From CAIYYX01 sp035530135 (GTDB lineage: Bacteria > Pseudomonadota > Gammaproteobacteria > Burkholderiales > Rhodocyclaceae), in contig DATKVJ010000044.1 of NCBI GenBank assembly GCA_035530135.1, forward strand, positions 1 to 54,661: a stretch of DNA of 54,661 nucleotides. Reading direction: 5' to 3'. Positions within the stretch are counted from its first letter, which is position 1; each line of letters begins with the position of its first letter. The notes below the pieces were generated by a model, which was not told where the DNA came from, made no database searches, and was given only the letters and a program-made list of their open reading frames with translations. Below, piece after piece: positions 32,543-39,924 of the stretch. A program made the translations under genes and the position numbers.

Positions 32543-32614
32543 TCGCCAGAACGTTGGCACCGGTCGCGGAAGCCGGGCTCGCTCTCCGACGCCAGGAAAT
32601 GACGGGTGGGACTC

Positions 32615-32779
32615 ATGAATGGAAGATCTCTGAAACTGATCGAGCTTTTGAAGCCGAGAAATGCCGCGGCCTTTGAAGTCAATCCGAAGCGGCAGATGGT
32701 CACGCGCGTGATCCGGCAACCGGAGATGATCGAATTCGACAAGCTGGATCGCCGGCGGCGGCGCCGGGGCAGACGATGA
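32615..32779 (+). CDS. Possible small Arg-rich protein
   Basis: A 54-residue frame from MNGRSLKLIELLKPRN to the very basic C-terminus DRRRRRRGRR. The amphipathic start and poly-Arg tail look non-random and could bind nucleic acid, but the ribosome binding site is weak (GGGTGGG about 5 bp upstream) and there is no family match. It lies between the small membrane-protein gene and the TPR gene on the same strand. Treat as a candidate. Confidence 0.3.
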   Translation: MNGRSLKLIELLKPRNAAAFEVNPKRQMVTRVIRQPEMIEFDKLDRRRRRRGRR

Positions 32780-32892
32780 TAGCGTCTGCGATGAACCGAA
32801 ATGGCTTGTTACGAAGTCATCAGGCGACGAAACGCTTCAGGCACATCTGGACGCGATGATGCTGACTCCCTTATTAACTCAGGAGCAAGCCG

Positions 32893-33378
32893 ATGATTAA
32901 CGCGCTGATAGACCTGCTCGGCAATTTCTACCGGGCAGGTCAGCTGACACGGGTGGAAGCTATCGCGGCGAGCATACTCACGGCGATCCCGGACGATCTC
33001 GTCTCTTTGCAGTTCCTGGGTCTGGTCTATCACCGCACCGGTCGCACCCGGGAGGCGCTCCGCCTGTTTCAGCAGGCGGCCGACAGCCAGGATAGATTCG
33101 CCGATTTCCACTGCAGCTCAGATCCGGACGAGTGTTCGCGCTGCCCCTATGCCGCCGCGGATGCCTGTTACCTAGAGGCGCACAGCCCGAATCTGGCCGA
33201 AGCGTGGTACGAATTGGGCTTGGCCTTGCGCGAACTCGGTCAGCCGCGGCTTGCCGCGTCGGCCTTGCGTTCGGCGCTCGTCGCCCGCCGGCAGTTTCAG
33301 GACGCGGCTGCGGACGTGAGCTTGGCGGCGACTGGACAGGGCGGGGTCGGGCAGCGCGCCAGCGCCGCGTGCGCGTAG
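32893..33378 (+). CDS. TPR-repeat protein with a four-Cys insert
   Basis: A 161-residue protein. Helical TPR-like units lie at about residues 4-35, 36-66 and 100-133 (AEAWYELGLALRELGQPRLA). Between them is a cysteine cluster, C74, C81, C84 and C92 (spacing CX6CX2CX7C), that could hold zinc or iron. CAGGAG precedes the ATG. The C-terminal 25 residues are low-complexity. It is followed 13 bp later by the formyltransferase-like gene, suggesting an operon. Function unknown; protein-protein interaction is likely. Confidence 0.7.
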   Translation: MINALIDLLGNFYRAGQLTRVEAIAASILTAIPDDLVSLQFLGLVYHRTGRTREALRLFQQAADSQDRFADFHCSSDPDECSRCPYAAADACYLEAHSPNLAEAWYELGLALRELGQPRLAASALRSALVARRQFQDAAADVSLAATGQGGVGQRASAACA

Positions 33379-33391
33379 AATCAGCTTGTCC

Positions 33392-34246
33392 ATGCGTTTT
33401 GCCATCGCCACTTCCGATCGTTATCTCGGTGTCTTCGAAGCGCTCCTGAGAGCGGGATGGGAGCCGGTCAAGCTTTTTTCCACCGCGCTCAACAACCGCA
33501 CCGATTTCAATCAGGCCGTGATCGCCCGCGCCGAGCGCTTGCAGATGGAGGTGCAGTTGTCCCCGATCAGGGATCGCGACCTCGAGGATCTCGCCGATCG
33601 CGGTTGCGCCGTTCTGGCGGTCGCCGGCTACAACTGGCGGATCGGCGACTGGCGCCCCCATCTTCCCTATGCGGTCAACTTTCATTCCTCCTTGCTGCCC
33701 GAAGGGCGGGGCCCTTATCCCGCGGTCAGGGCCATACTGGAAAACCGGCGGCTTTGGGGCGTGTCCTGCCACAAGCTCGAACAGGAATTCGATGCGGGCG
33801 ACGTCCTGGCTCAAGAGAGTTTTCCGACGTCGGACGACGAGTGCCACGAGCGCCTGGACTTGAAGATCCAGATGGCGGCGATCCGGCTCGCCGAGCGGGT
33901 GGCGAATCGCTTCGGCGAATTGTGGCAGGGCGCGGCGCCGCAAGGCCCGGGCAGTTACTGGAAGCGCTGGACGGAGGAGGAGAGAACGATCGACTTCACC
34001 CGACCGGTCGAGGACATCCTACGCCACGCGCGCGCCTTCGGTCTGCTGGAGTCTCTCGCGCGGATCAACGACGTTGCCATCCACGTCCGGCGGGTGGTCG
34101 GCTGGCGCGAACCCCATCGTCATCTCCCTGGCACGCTGGTCCACAGCAATAACCGCTCCCTCGTCGTTGCCGCCGCGGACGGCTACATCGGCGTGATCGA
34201 GTGGAGCCTCATCGCCGCCCACGAGGCCGGGGGCATCGGGCGCTGA
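33392..34246 (+). CDS. Stand-alone formyltransferase-like protein (methionyl-tRNA formyltransferase fold)
   Basis: A 284-residue protein whose N-terminal domain has the formyl-THF hydrolase/transferase signature FHSSLLPEGRGPYP (catalytic His/Asp region, with DAGDVLAQE downstream) and whose C-terminal domain resembles the OB-like end of Fmt or ArnA. It lacks the C-terminal crotonase domain of HypX and the dehydrogenase domain of ArnA. At 284 residues it is shorter than typical Fmt (about 310). The ATG at 33392 gives MRFAIATSDRYLGVFEALL; a TTG six bases upstream is possible. Candidate formyl acceptors include a sugar amine or another amine; proximity to the hydrogenase genes is suggestive only. 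Confidence 0.75.
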   Translation: MRFAIATSDRYLGVFEALLRAGWEPVKLFSTALNNRTDFNQAVIARAERLQMEVQLSPIRDRDLEDLADRGCAVLAVAGYNWRIGDWRPHLPYAVNFHSSLLPEGRGPYPAVRAILENRRLWGVSCHKLEQEFDAGDVLAQESFPTSDDECHERLDLKIQMAAIRLAERVANRFGELWQGAAPQGPGSYWKRWTEEERTIDFTRPVEDILRHARAFGLLESLARINDVAIHVRRVVGWREPHRHLPGTLVHSNNRSLVVAAADGYIGVIEWSLIAAHEAGGIGR

Positions 34247-34338
34247 TGACTCGACTGTCATCCAAATGGCGCGCCATGCGTTTGGGAAGATGACGGCAGG
34301 ATACGTGTGCCGCGGCTTCGCCTGACCGGAGATCTGCC

Positions 34339-34761
34339 ATGAGCCTAGCAAAAAGCATCCTTGCGGGAGTCGTCCTCTCGATTGCCTTGATCCGCCCCGG
34401 AGCGGCGGATGAGCCCGGGCGGCGCGGCCCGCGCGAGACGGGGCCGCGCCCAGCCTGGCACGGGGAGATCCATCGCTTTCGGGATCACGACCTGGGGCTA
34501 TGGCGCGGCGGCCGTTGGTATCACGGCCGCCACGGCGATCGGCTCGGATGGTGGTGGGTCGTCGCCGGCATCTGGTACTTCTATCCGGCGCCCGTCTATC
34601 CCTATCCGAACCCTTATCAGCCACCGGCGGTCACCGTCTTGCCGGCCGCGCCGCAATACTGGTACTACTGCGCCGATCCGGCCGGCTATTATCCCTACGT
34701 CGCTCAATGCCGGGGCGACTGGCGGGCGGTGCCCGCCACGCCGGCGCCGCCGCCGAGGTGA
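34339..34761 (+). CDS. Secreted protein with WYYC...YYPYV...C motif (paralog of 29486-29974)
   Basis: A 140-residue protein with an N-terminal signal peptide (MSLAKSILAGVVLSIALIRP, cleavage probably after GAADE). It has a His/Arg/Trp-rich middle (about 45-80), a Tyr/Pro segment and the C-terminal motif QYWYYCADPAGYYPYVAQC followed by W..VP, matching the protein at 29486-29974. GATCTGCC rather than a strong ribosome binding site precedes the ATG. Function unknown. It converges with the gene at 34777. Confidence 0.7.
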   Translation: MSLAKSILAGVVLSIALIRPGAADEPGRRGPRETGPRPAWHGEIHRFRDHDLGLWRGGRWYHGRHGDRLGWWWVVAGIWYFYPAPVYPYPNPYQPPAVTVLPAAPQYWYYCADPAGYYPYVAQCRGDWRAVPATPAPPPR

Positions 34762-34776
34762 GTTCGGCGCAGACGC

Positions 34777-35247
34777 TCAAGGCAGCATGTTGAGGATGCC
34801 CTGGTCGAGCTGGCTTTGCACCAGGGTCGCCGCCTGAGACGGATCCTGCAGCAGCACCTGCGCCCAATCGGCGTTGGTGCTGCCGGCGGATGTCGAAGCG
34901 CCGACCGCTTGCCCTGGGGCGATCAGATCGGCGAACGGCGAATTGTTGGCGTCGCTGGTATCGGGTGACTGCGACTGCAGCAGGGGATCGTTGAACAGCA
35001 TCGCGCTCTGTACCTGGTTCAGCAGCCCCTGGGCGTTGTAGGTCAAAGGCGACGACTGGGCGTTGCCGTCCAGGGAAACCAGCTCCTGCAGGAACGGGCT
35101 CGTCGAGACGCCGGTGGCCTGCGTCTGGGCGATGTCGGCCAGTAACTGGCTGCCGATGCTGCCCAAGCTGCCGGCATTCGCCGGCGCGGCCGATGAGGTC
35201 GACGTCTGGAGTTGGACCGGCGTTGCCGGAATGGACGAAATCGTCAT
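34777..35247 (-). CDS. Ser/Gln/Ala-rich protein, function unknown
   Basis: A 156-residue, low-complexity, acidic protein without signal peptide or hydrophobic helix, starting MTISSIPATPVQLQTSTSSA. It is rich in Ser, Gln, Ala and Asn, and resembles secreted or filament-associated proteins in composition. GGGAGAGGTG precedes the ATG. It lies 48 bp downstream of the repeat protein gene on the same strand and shares its composition, so the two are probably co-expressed. No family recognised. Confidence 0.6.
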   Translation of the reverse strand: MTISSIPATPVQLQTSTSSAAPANAGSLGSIGSQLLADIAQTQATGVSTSPFLQELVSLDGNAQSSPLTYNAQGLLNQVQSAMLFNDPLLQSQSPDTSDANNSPFADLIAPGQAVGASTSAGSTNADWAQVLLQDPSQAATLVQSQLDQGILNMLP

Positions 35248-35295
35248 CTCACCTCTCCCAATGAAAACTATCGCAACACCGAGGATCGCGCGGCG

Positions 35296-35949
35296 TCAAG
35301 CGACGCCGCGCGACGCAATATTGCCGACTGCCGCCGCCGGCTGGCTGCTCGCATAGGCGGACGTTGCGGCCTGGGCACTCGTGCCGTGATGGTGGTGACG
35401 GTGGGGGAGGGCTTGGCCGGCCGCCTGCAGGTCCTGCTCCAGCTTGGCCAGGAGGTCTTGGGCCGAAGTCGTGTTTCCGGACTGGAGCGCTTGCTGCAGG
35501 GCGCTCAAGTCGGTGCCCACGGGGCTCTCAGCGCTGGCCGACTGCGCGAATGTTCCCTGCATCGCCGCATAGACCGCCTGGGCCTGATTGAGCGCGGGGT
35601 TGGTCGCCGCCTCGAGGTCTTGCTGCAGCTTGGCAAAGGCGCCCTGGGCGGAACTCAGGCTCCCGGACTGCAGGGCGATCCCCAGCGACGACCAATCGGA
35701 AGAAACCGGGTTGCCGTCGGTTGCGGCTACCGTCGCGACCGAACCCGTCGCTGCGGCGGATCCTGACGAAGCAGCGGCGACGGCGGGCTGCAGCTGCTGC
35801 AAGGCGGCGTAGGCTTGCTGGGCTCCCGACAGGCTGCCCGACTGCATCGCCTGGAACAGTTGATCGAAATCCTGTAGCGCTCGGTGCCTGGACGGTTGCC
35901 AGGCGCTCTGAGTGACGCCGGAATCAAGCGAAACATTCGACACGGACAT
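35296..35949 (-). CDS. Protein with three AQSGSLSxAQ-type helical repeats
   Basis: A 217-residue protein with three copies of a repeat of about 28 residues at about 27-54, 85-113 and 147-175: FQAMQSGSLSGAQQAYAALQ, IALQSGSLSSAQGAFAKLQ and QQALQSGNTTSAQDLLAKLE. Each looks like two short helices joined by a conserved QSGxxxxAQ turn. Linkers are Ala/Ser-rich, and HRHHHHG follows the third copy (about 183-189). No signal peptide. A perfect TAAGGAGG ribosome binding site precedes the ATG, so strong expression is likely. Function unknown; similar repeat proteins occur in Betaproteobacteria as far as I recall. Confidence 0.7.
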   Translation of the reverse strand: MSVSNVSLDSGVTQSAWQPSRHRALQDFDQLFQAMQSGSLSGAQQAYAALQQLQPAVAAASSGSAAATGSVATVAATDGNPVSSDWSSLGIALQSGSLSSAQGAFAKLQQDLEAATNPALNQAQAVYAAMQGTFAQSASAESPVGTDLSALQQALQSGNTTSAQDLLAKLEQDLQAAGQALPHRHHHHGTSAQAATSAYASSQPAAAVGNIASRGVA

Positions 35950-36015
35950 AGCGCCTCCTTAGGCTCGGTGTTCGGATACGGCTGCAAACCAGTTGCGCTC
36001 CTTAGGCATCGTCAT

Positions 36016-36050
36016 GCCCCGGCAAAGTTTGCCGGGGCGACCGCCGGTCG
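36016..36050 (-). other. Double hairpin in the leader of the repeat-protein gene
   Basis: GCCCCGGCAAA and TTTGCCGGGGC form a near-perfect hairpin around a single central base, directly followed on the plus strand by GACC-GCC-GGTC. The motif GGCAAA is repeated beyond it. It lies 65-100 bp upstream of the minus-strand start at 35949, so it may be a structured leader RNA. The known riboswitch classes I tried to match do not fit. Confidence 0.35.
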
Positions 36051-36194
36051 GAAAACTTTGCCTGTCGAACATGGCTTGCTTCAGTTTCACACGCGACTTC
36101 TCGGTGCTTGAGCGTCACATCAGCAGTATTCATGCCCAAAAGTCGGGCGCGTAACATTCATTAACAAACTTCCGCGGCAGGCGCGGCTCAGGTA

Positions 36195-36231
36195 AATGAC
36201 TTTGTCATTGTTCGCCGGCATCTGCTAACCT
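36195..36231 (+). promoter_or_regulatory. Candidate promoter and operator for the hydrogenase operon
   Basis: TTGTCA (36202-36207) and TAACCT (36226-36231) are separated by 18 bp, a moderate sigma-70 match 32 bp upstream of hypC. A perfect inverted repeat AATGAC-TTT-GTCATT (36195-36209) overlaps the -35 box and is a candidate site for a dimeric regulator. It is not an Fnr box, and no clear sigma-54 element is visible. Confidence 0.4.
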
Positions 36232-36262
36232 AGGCGCTAAGAAGGGGCAGGAGGCGCGTGCG

Positions 36263-36532
36263 ATGTGTCTGGGTATCCCGATGCGGGTGATGGAGTGCGA
36301 AGGCGTGTTCGCCTGGTGCGAAGGGCGCGGCCGACGCGAGCGTCTGAACCTGCTGTGGATCGGCGAGGTGCAGCCGGGCGAATGGGTGTATGCGGTGCTC
36401 GGCCAGGCGCGCGAACGGCTCGACGAGCAGCGCGCGCGGCAGATCGATGCCGGTCTCGATGCGCTGGAGGCGGTCCTGGCGGGTCGAACCGAGTTCGACC
36501 CCTACTTCGACGATCTCTTGCGCCCGGACTGA
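36263..36532 (+). CDS. hypC: Hydrogenase maturation chaperone HypC/HupF
   Basis: An 89-residue protein starting MCLGIPMRV, the family signature. C2 after the start Met carries the Fe(CN)2CO precursor with HypD and chaperones the large subunit. The beta-barrel core (VFAWCEGRGRRERLNLLWI, then EVQPGEWVYAVLGQARERLD) is intact. AGGAGG lies 7 bp before the ATG. Other hyp genes (A, B, D, E, F) are not in this window, so this copy is probably dedicated to the adjacent hydrogenase. Confidence 0.93.
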   Translation: MCLGIPMRVMECEGVFAWCEGRGRRERLNLLWIGEVQPGEWVYAVLGQARERLDEQRARQIDAGLDALEAVLAGRTEFDPYFDDLLRPD

Positions 36533-36536
36533 GATC

Positions 36537-37616
36537 TTGGATCCGGGCAAACTCGAGATTCGCGTGCGCTGCGCCGCCGGCCGGATCGCCGCTCTGACCG
36601 TCGCCAGCAGCCGGCCGGAGGCCGCGCGCGTCCTGCACGGCAGGTCGGCGGCGCAGGCGGTGACGATGGTGCCGCAGCTGTTCGCGCTGTGCGGCCGGGC
36701 CCAGGGCGTGGCCGCGATGGCCGCGCGCGCCGCCATCGAGGAAGAGGCTTTTGCTGCCAGGCACGACGCCGGGGTCGCCGCAGAAGCGGCACAGGAGCAT
36801 CTGTGGCGCCTGCTCTGCGCTTGGCCGCGCGAACTCGACCTGGCGCCGCAGGATGCCGACTTCGGGCGTTGGCGGCGCATCCTGGCGGCCGATCCGTCGG
36901 CGCTGGTCGGCCCGGATCTCCGCGATTTTCTCGCTCAGCGCTTGCTCGGGATGGCGCCCGGGGCATGGCTGGAGCTGTCGCGGGCGGAGGAGTTCGAGGC
37001 CTGGTGCCGGAACTCGCCGGCGCCGGCCGCGCAGCTGTGCCGCACGCTGGAAGGAAATGGCGACAGCTGGAACGAGCCGCGGCCGGTGGTGCATTTGCCG
37101 GCGCTCGATGCCACCATGGTCGCCGACGACTGGCCGGTGTTGTCAGCCGCTTTCGCGCTGCGACCGCAGTGGCGCGGGCGGCCGAGCGAGACCGGCGCCT
37201 ACGCCCGGCGTCATGAAGATCCGCTGCTCGCGGCGCTGGCGACAAGGCCGCTCTTGGCCAGGCTGGTGGCCCGTTTGCAGGAGCTGGCGGCGCTGACGCG
37301 GGGCGACTTCGCCTTGCCGCTGCCCGGTGCCGTCATGGCCTTTCCACTGGACAAGGGCCGCGGCCGGGCGCTGGTCGAGACCGCGCGCGGTCTGCTGATG
37401 CATGAGCTGACGCTGCTTGATGGCCGGGTCGCCGATTACGTCATCGTCGCGCCGACAGAGTGGAATTTCCATCCCGACGGCGCGCTGCCGGCCCTGCTCG
37501 CCGGCCGCGCCTGCGCCAGCGAGCCGCAGGCGGCCACGCTGGTGCGCAGGACCGTGCTCGCCCTCGATCCCTGCGTCGCGCACGAAATCAACATCGACTG
37601 GCAAGCGCCGCCATGA
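36537..37616 (+). CDS. hupK: Hydrogenase expression/formation protein HupK-like
   Basis: A 359-residue protein related to the hydrogenase large subunit but without the nickel-binding cysteine pairs. The end reads LVRRTVLALDPCVAHEINID, which mimics the large-subunit C-terminal DPCxxC region with one cysteine. The region PLPGAVMAFPLDKGRGRALVETARGLL also echoes large-subunit folds. HupK/HoxV proteins are thought to act as scaffolds for large-subunit metal-centre assembly. The start is uncertain: a TTG at 36537 is the first suitable codon after hypC; an upstream ATG inside hypC is possible. The stop overlaps the next gene by 4 bp. Confidence 0.75.
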   Translation: MDPGKLEIRVRCAAGRIAALTVASSRPEAARVLHGRSAAQAVTMVPQLFALCGRAQGVAAMAARAAIEEEAFAARHDAGVAAEAAQEHLWRLLCAWPRELDLAPQDADFGRWRRILAADPSALVGPDLRDFLAQRLLGMAPGAWLELSRAEEFEAWCRNSPAPAAQLCRTLEGNGDSWNEPRPVVHLPALDATMVADDWPVLSAAFALRPQWRGRPSETGAYARRHEDPLLAALATRPLLARLVARLQELAALTRGDFALPLPGAVMAFPLDKGRGRALVETARGLLMHELTLLDGRVADYVIVAPTEWNFHPDGALPALLAGRACASEPQAATLVRRTVLALDPCVAHEINIDWQAPP

Positions 37617-38098
37617 AGACGCTGGTATTGGGCCTGGGCAATACCTTGCTGCAGGACGAAGGCGTCGGAATAGCCGCGATGAACGCCGTGCGGGCCCAGC
37701 ACGGCGAGAGCGAGGGGCTCGCCTTCGTCGATGGCGGCACCCTGAGCTTCGCCCTGGCCGGACCTATCGCCGAAGCCGATGCGCTGATCGTGCTGGACGC
37801 CGCCGAGCTCGACGCCGCACCCGGTACGGTGCGCTGCTGGATCGGCGAGGCAATGGACCGCTTCCTCGGCAGCTCGCGCAAGCGCAGCGTGCACGAGGTT
37901 GGCCTGCTCGACCTGATGGCCTTGGCGCTGCTCGACGATCGCCTGCCGGCACGGCGGGCGCTGATCGCGGTGCAACCCGAGACCATCGCCTGGGGCGAGA
38001 CGCTGAGCCCGGCGGTGGCGGCGGCGGTGGCATTGATGTGCGAGCACGCGGCGCGATTGATCGGACGCTGGCGGGACCTGGATCTCGGCGAACATTGA
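37613..38098 (+). CDS. hupD: Hydrogenase maturation endopeptidase (HupD/HyaD family)
   Basis: A 161-residue protease that removes the C-terminal peptide of the large subunit after nickel insertion. It has GLGNTLLQDEGVG with the first metal-binding acidic residue (Glu of DEGVG, about 17), an Asp in LIVLDAAEL and the His in VHEVGLLDLM. These three residues are the nickel-sensing set in HybD/HycI. The start ATG overlaps the hupK stop. Its likely substrate is the large subunit at 41186-42898, which has the corresponding C-terminal extension. Confidence 0.9.
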   Translation: MKTLVLGLGNTLLQDEGVGIAAMNAVRAQHGESEGLAFVDGGTLSFALAGPIAEADALIVLDAAELDAAPGTVRCWIGEAMDRFLGSSRKRSVHEVGLLDLMALALLDDRLPARRALIAVQPETIAWGETLSPAVAAAVALMCEHAARLIGRWRDLDLGEH

Positions 38099-38164
38099 CC
38101 TGAGTCAAGCGGCGTCTCAGCTTACGGCGTGAGAATAAAAGCCCGCCCTTCGGGAGCATGAGAG

Positions 38165-39268
38165 ATGAGAATCGAACATCAGCTCACCGTCGGGGAAGGA
38201 TTGCGACAGCATGGCGTCAGTCGCCGGGCCTTCCTCAAGTTCTGCGCTTCCCTGGCCGCCCTGATGGCCCTGCCGCCGTCGCTGGCCCCGGCCATCGCCG
38301 CCGCCATCGGCCGCGCGCGGCGACAGTCGGTGATCTGGCTGTCGTTCCAGGAGTGCACCGGCTGTACCGAGTCGCTGACGCGCTCGCACTCGCCGACCCT
38401 CGAAGGGCTGATCTTCGACCTGATCTCGCTCGACTACCACCACACCCTGCAGGCCGCCGCCGGCGAAGCCGCCGAGCGGGACCGAGAGCAGGCGATGAAG
38501 GACAATGAGGGCAAGTATCTGCTGGTCGTAGATGGCTCGCTGCCGCTGGGCAATCCCGGCTACTCGACCATCGCCGGGCGCAGCAACCTGGACCTGCTGA
38601 GCGAGGCCGCAAAAGGGGCCGCCGCGCTGGTCGCGGTCGGCAGTTGCGCCGCCTTCGGCGGCATCCCCGGCGCCGATCCGAATCCGACCGGCGCCGTGCC
38701 GGTCGGCGCCGTCGTCCACGACAAGCCGATCATCAACATTCCCGGCTGTCCTCCGATTCCGCTGGCGATCACCGGCACCCTGGCCTATTTCCTCACCTTC
38801 GGGCGGATCCCGGCGCTGGACGCCCTTGGTCGCCCCAGGATGTTCTACGGCGACACCATCCACGACCGCTGCTACCGGCGCCCCTTCTACGACCAAGGCA
38901 AGTTCGCGGCCAGCTTCGACGACGAGGGCGCGCGCCAGGGCTGGTGTCTGTTCAAGTTGGGCTGCAAGGGTCCGGTCACGCACAACGCCTGCGCCAGCCT
39001 CAAGTGGAACCAGGGCACCAGCTTCCCGATCCAGTCCGGCCACGGCTGTCTGGGCTGCTCCGAACCGGGTTTCTGGGATGCCGGTTCCTTCTACCGGCCG
39101 CTGTCCTCGCCGGTCTCAGCGGTCGGTGCCACCGTCGCGGCCGGGGTGGCGATCGGCGCCGCGGCGGGCCTCGCCGCCGCCCTGCGCAACCGTTCGGTCA
39201 GGGCCGCAGCGCGCGCCGCCCATCAGCAGGTGGGCGTGAATGATCTGGGCGGAGGTGACGCCAAATGA
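38165..39268 (+). CDS. hynS: [NiFe] hydrogenase small subunit (Isp-type, HynS-like)
   Basis: A 367-residue iron-sulfur subunit with a Tat signal (RRAFLKF at 20-26 followed by a hydrophobic stretch), so the enzyme is exported folded with its large subunit. The proximal cluster starts with C64 and C67 in FQECTGCTES; further ligands are visible in AVGSCAAFGGI, NIPGCPPIP, DRCYRRPFYDQGKF (His/Cys of the distal cluster), GWCLFKLGCKGP and GHGCLGCSEPGFWD. A C-terminal hydrophobic segment (about 315-340) probably anchors it. The gene order small-isp1-isp2-large identifies the Isp (group 1e) type, known from Thiocapsa. Confidence 0.93.
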   Translation: MRIEHQLTVGEGLRQHGVSRRAFLKFCASLAALMALPPSLAPAIAAAIGRARRQSVIWLSFQECTGCTESLTRSHSPTLEGLIFDLISLDYHHTLQAAAGEAAERDREQAMKDNEGKYLLVVDGSLPLGNPGYSTIAGRSNLDLLSEAAKGAAALVAVGSCAAFGGIPGADPNPTGAVPVGAVVHDKPIINIPGCPPIPLAITGTLAYFLTFGRIPALDALGRPRMFYGDTIHDRCYRRPFYDQGKFAASFDDEGARQGWCLFKLGCKGPVTHNACASLKWNQGTSFPIQSGHGCLGCSEPGFWDAGSFYRPLSSPVSAVGATVAAGVAIGAAAGLAAALRNRSVRAAARAAHQQVGVNDLGGGDAK

Positions 39269-39924
39269 GCCAACTCGAACTCCTCACCTGGGCGCGCGGC
39301 ACCGGCCTCGCCTGGGCGCTGGCGCTGTGCGCGGCCGGCATCGTGCTGCGCCTGGCGGAAATGCTGAGCCTCGGCCGCTCGGTCGATCTCGCGCCCGCGC
39401 GGCTGCATCGCCCGGGCAGCGGCTGGCGCACCGTCTTTACCCGTTCGCTGCCGCCGCCGGGGATGTTCAGGCGCGAGCCGGTCGGCTATGTCGCGGGCTA
39501 CCTGTTCCATCTCGGCCTGCTGCTGACGCTGTTCTTCTCCGCCGCGCACATCGAGCTGTTTCGCGCCCTGTGGGGCGTCTCCTGGCCGGCGCTGCCCCCG
39601 GCGCTGATCGACGCGGTGGCGCTCGTCGCCATCTTTTCGCTGCTGGTATTGCTGGCGCAACGCCTCAGCCACCCGGTCAAACGCCTCCTCTCCGGCTTCG
39701 CCGATTATCTCGCCTGGGCGGCGACGATGCTGCCGCTCTTAACCGGCTATCTCGCCACCCATCACCTGCTGCTCGCTTACCCGCTGATGTTGCCCCTGCA
39801 CATCCTCTCGGCGGAATTGCTGCTGGTGCTCCTGCCCTTCACCAAGTTGTTTCATGGCGTCAGCGTCTTTTTTTCGCGCTGGTACAACGGCAATGCCTTC
39901 GCCCGGAAGGGGGTGGCCTCATGA
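39265..39924 (+). CDS. isp1: Isp1, b-type cytochrome membrane subunit
   Basis: A 219-residue membrane protein with about five transmembrane helices and several His in or near helices (YLFHLGLL, AAHIELF, THHLLLAYPL, LPLHILSAE, KLFHGVSVFFSRWYN). It resembles NarI/DsrM-type di-heme cytochrome b. It is encoded between the small subunit (4-bp overlap) and Isp2 (4-bp overlap), the arrangement of Isp-type hydrogenases, where Isp1 passes electrons across the membrane to or from Isp2. Confidence 0.88.
   Translation: MSQLELLTWARGTGLAWALALCAAGIVLRLAEMLSLGRSVDLAPARLHRPGSGWRTVFTRSLPPPGMFRREPVGYVAGYLFHLGLLLTLFFSAAHIELFRALWGVSWPALPPALIDAVALVAIFSLLVLLAQRLSHPVKRLLSGFADYLAWAATMLPLLTGYLATHHLLLAYPLMLPLHILSAELLLVLLPFTKLFHGVSVFFSRWYNGNAFARKGVAS

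Larger units (their letters stand above)
35950..36262. other. 313-bp gap between the repeat-protein gene and hypC; structured leader and promoter
   Basis: No credible gene is seen. The left half is the probable 5' leader of the minus-strand repeat protein and holds two copies of GCCTAAGGAG read on that strand (plus-strand 35955-35964 and 35998-36007) and two hairpins at 36016-36050. The right half upstream of hypC holds a palindrome AATGAC-TTT-GTCATT (36195-36209), a TTGTCA/TAACCT promoter-like pair (36202-36231), and an AGGAGG ribosome binding site for hypC. Confidence 0.5.

Noticed and set aside
32776..32859. 27-residue frame overlapping the end of the Arg-rich candidate gene.
   Set aside because: Too short and without ribosome binding site or recognisable features.
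33392..34246. HypX (CO-ligand synthesis for hydrogenase).
   Set aside because: Only the formyltransferase part is present; the crotonase-like C-terminal domain is absent and the gene is 2 kb from the hydrogenase operon.
36016..36070. Cyclic-di-GMP riboswitch on the minus strand (GGCAAA motifs).
   Set aside because: The order of GGCAAAG/GGCAAAC and the missing GAAA tetraloop and receptor do not match the GEMM consensus. Kept only as a structured leader.
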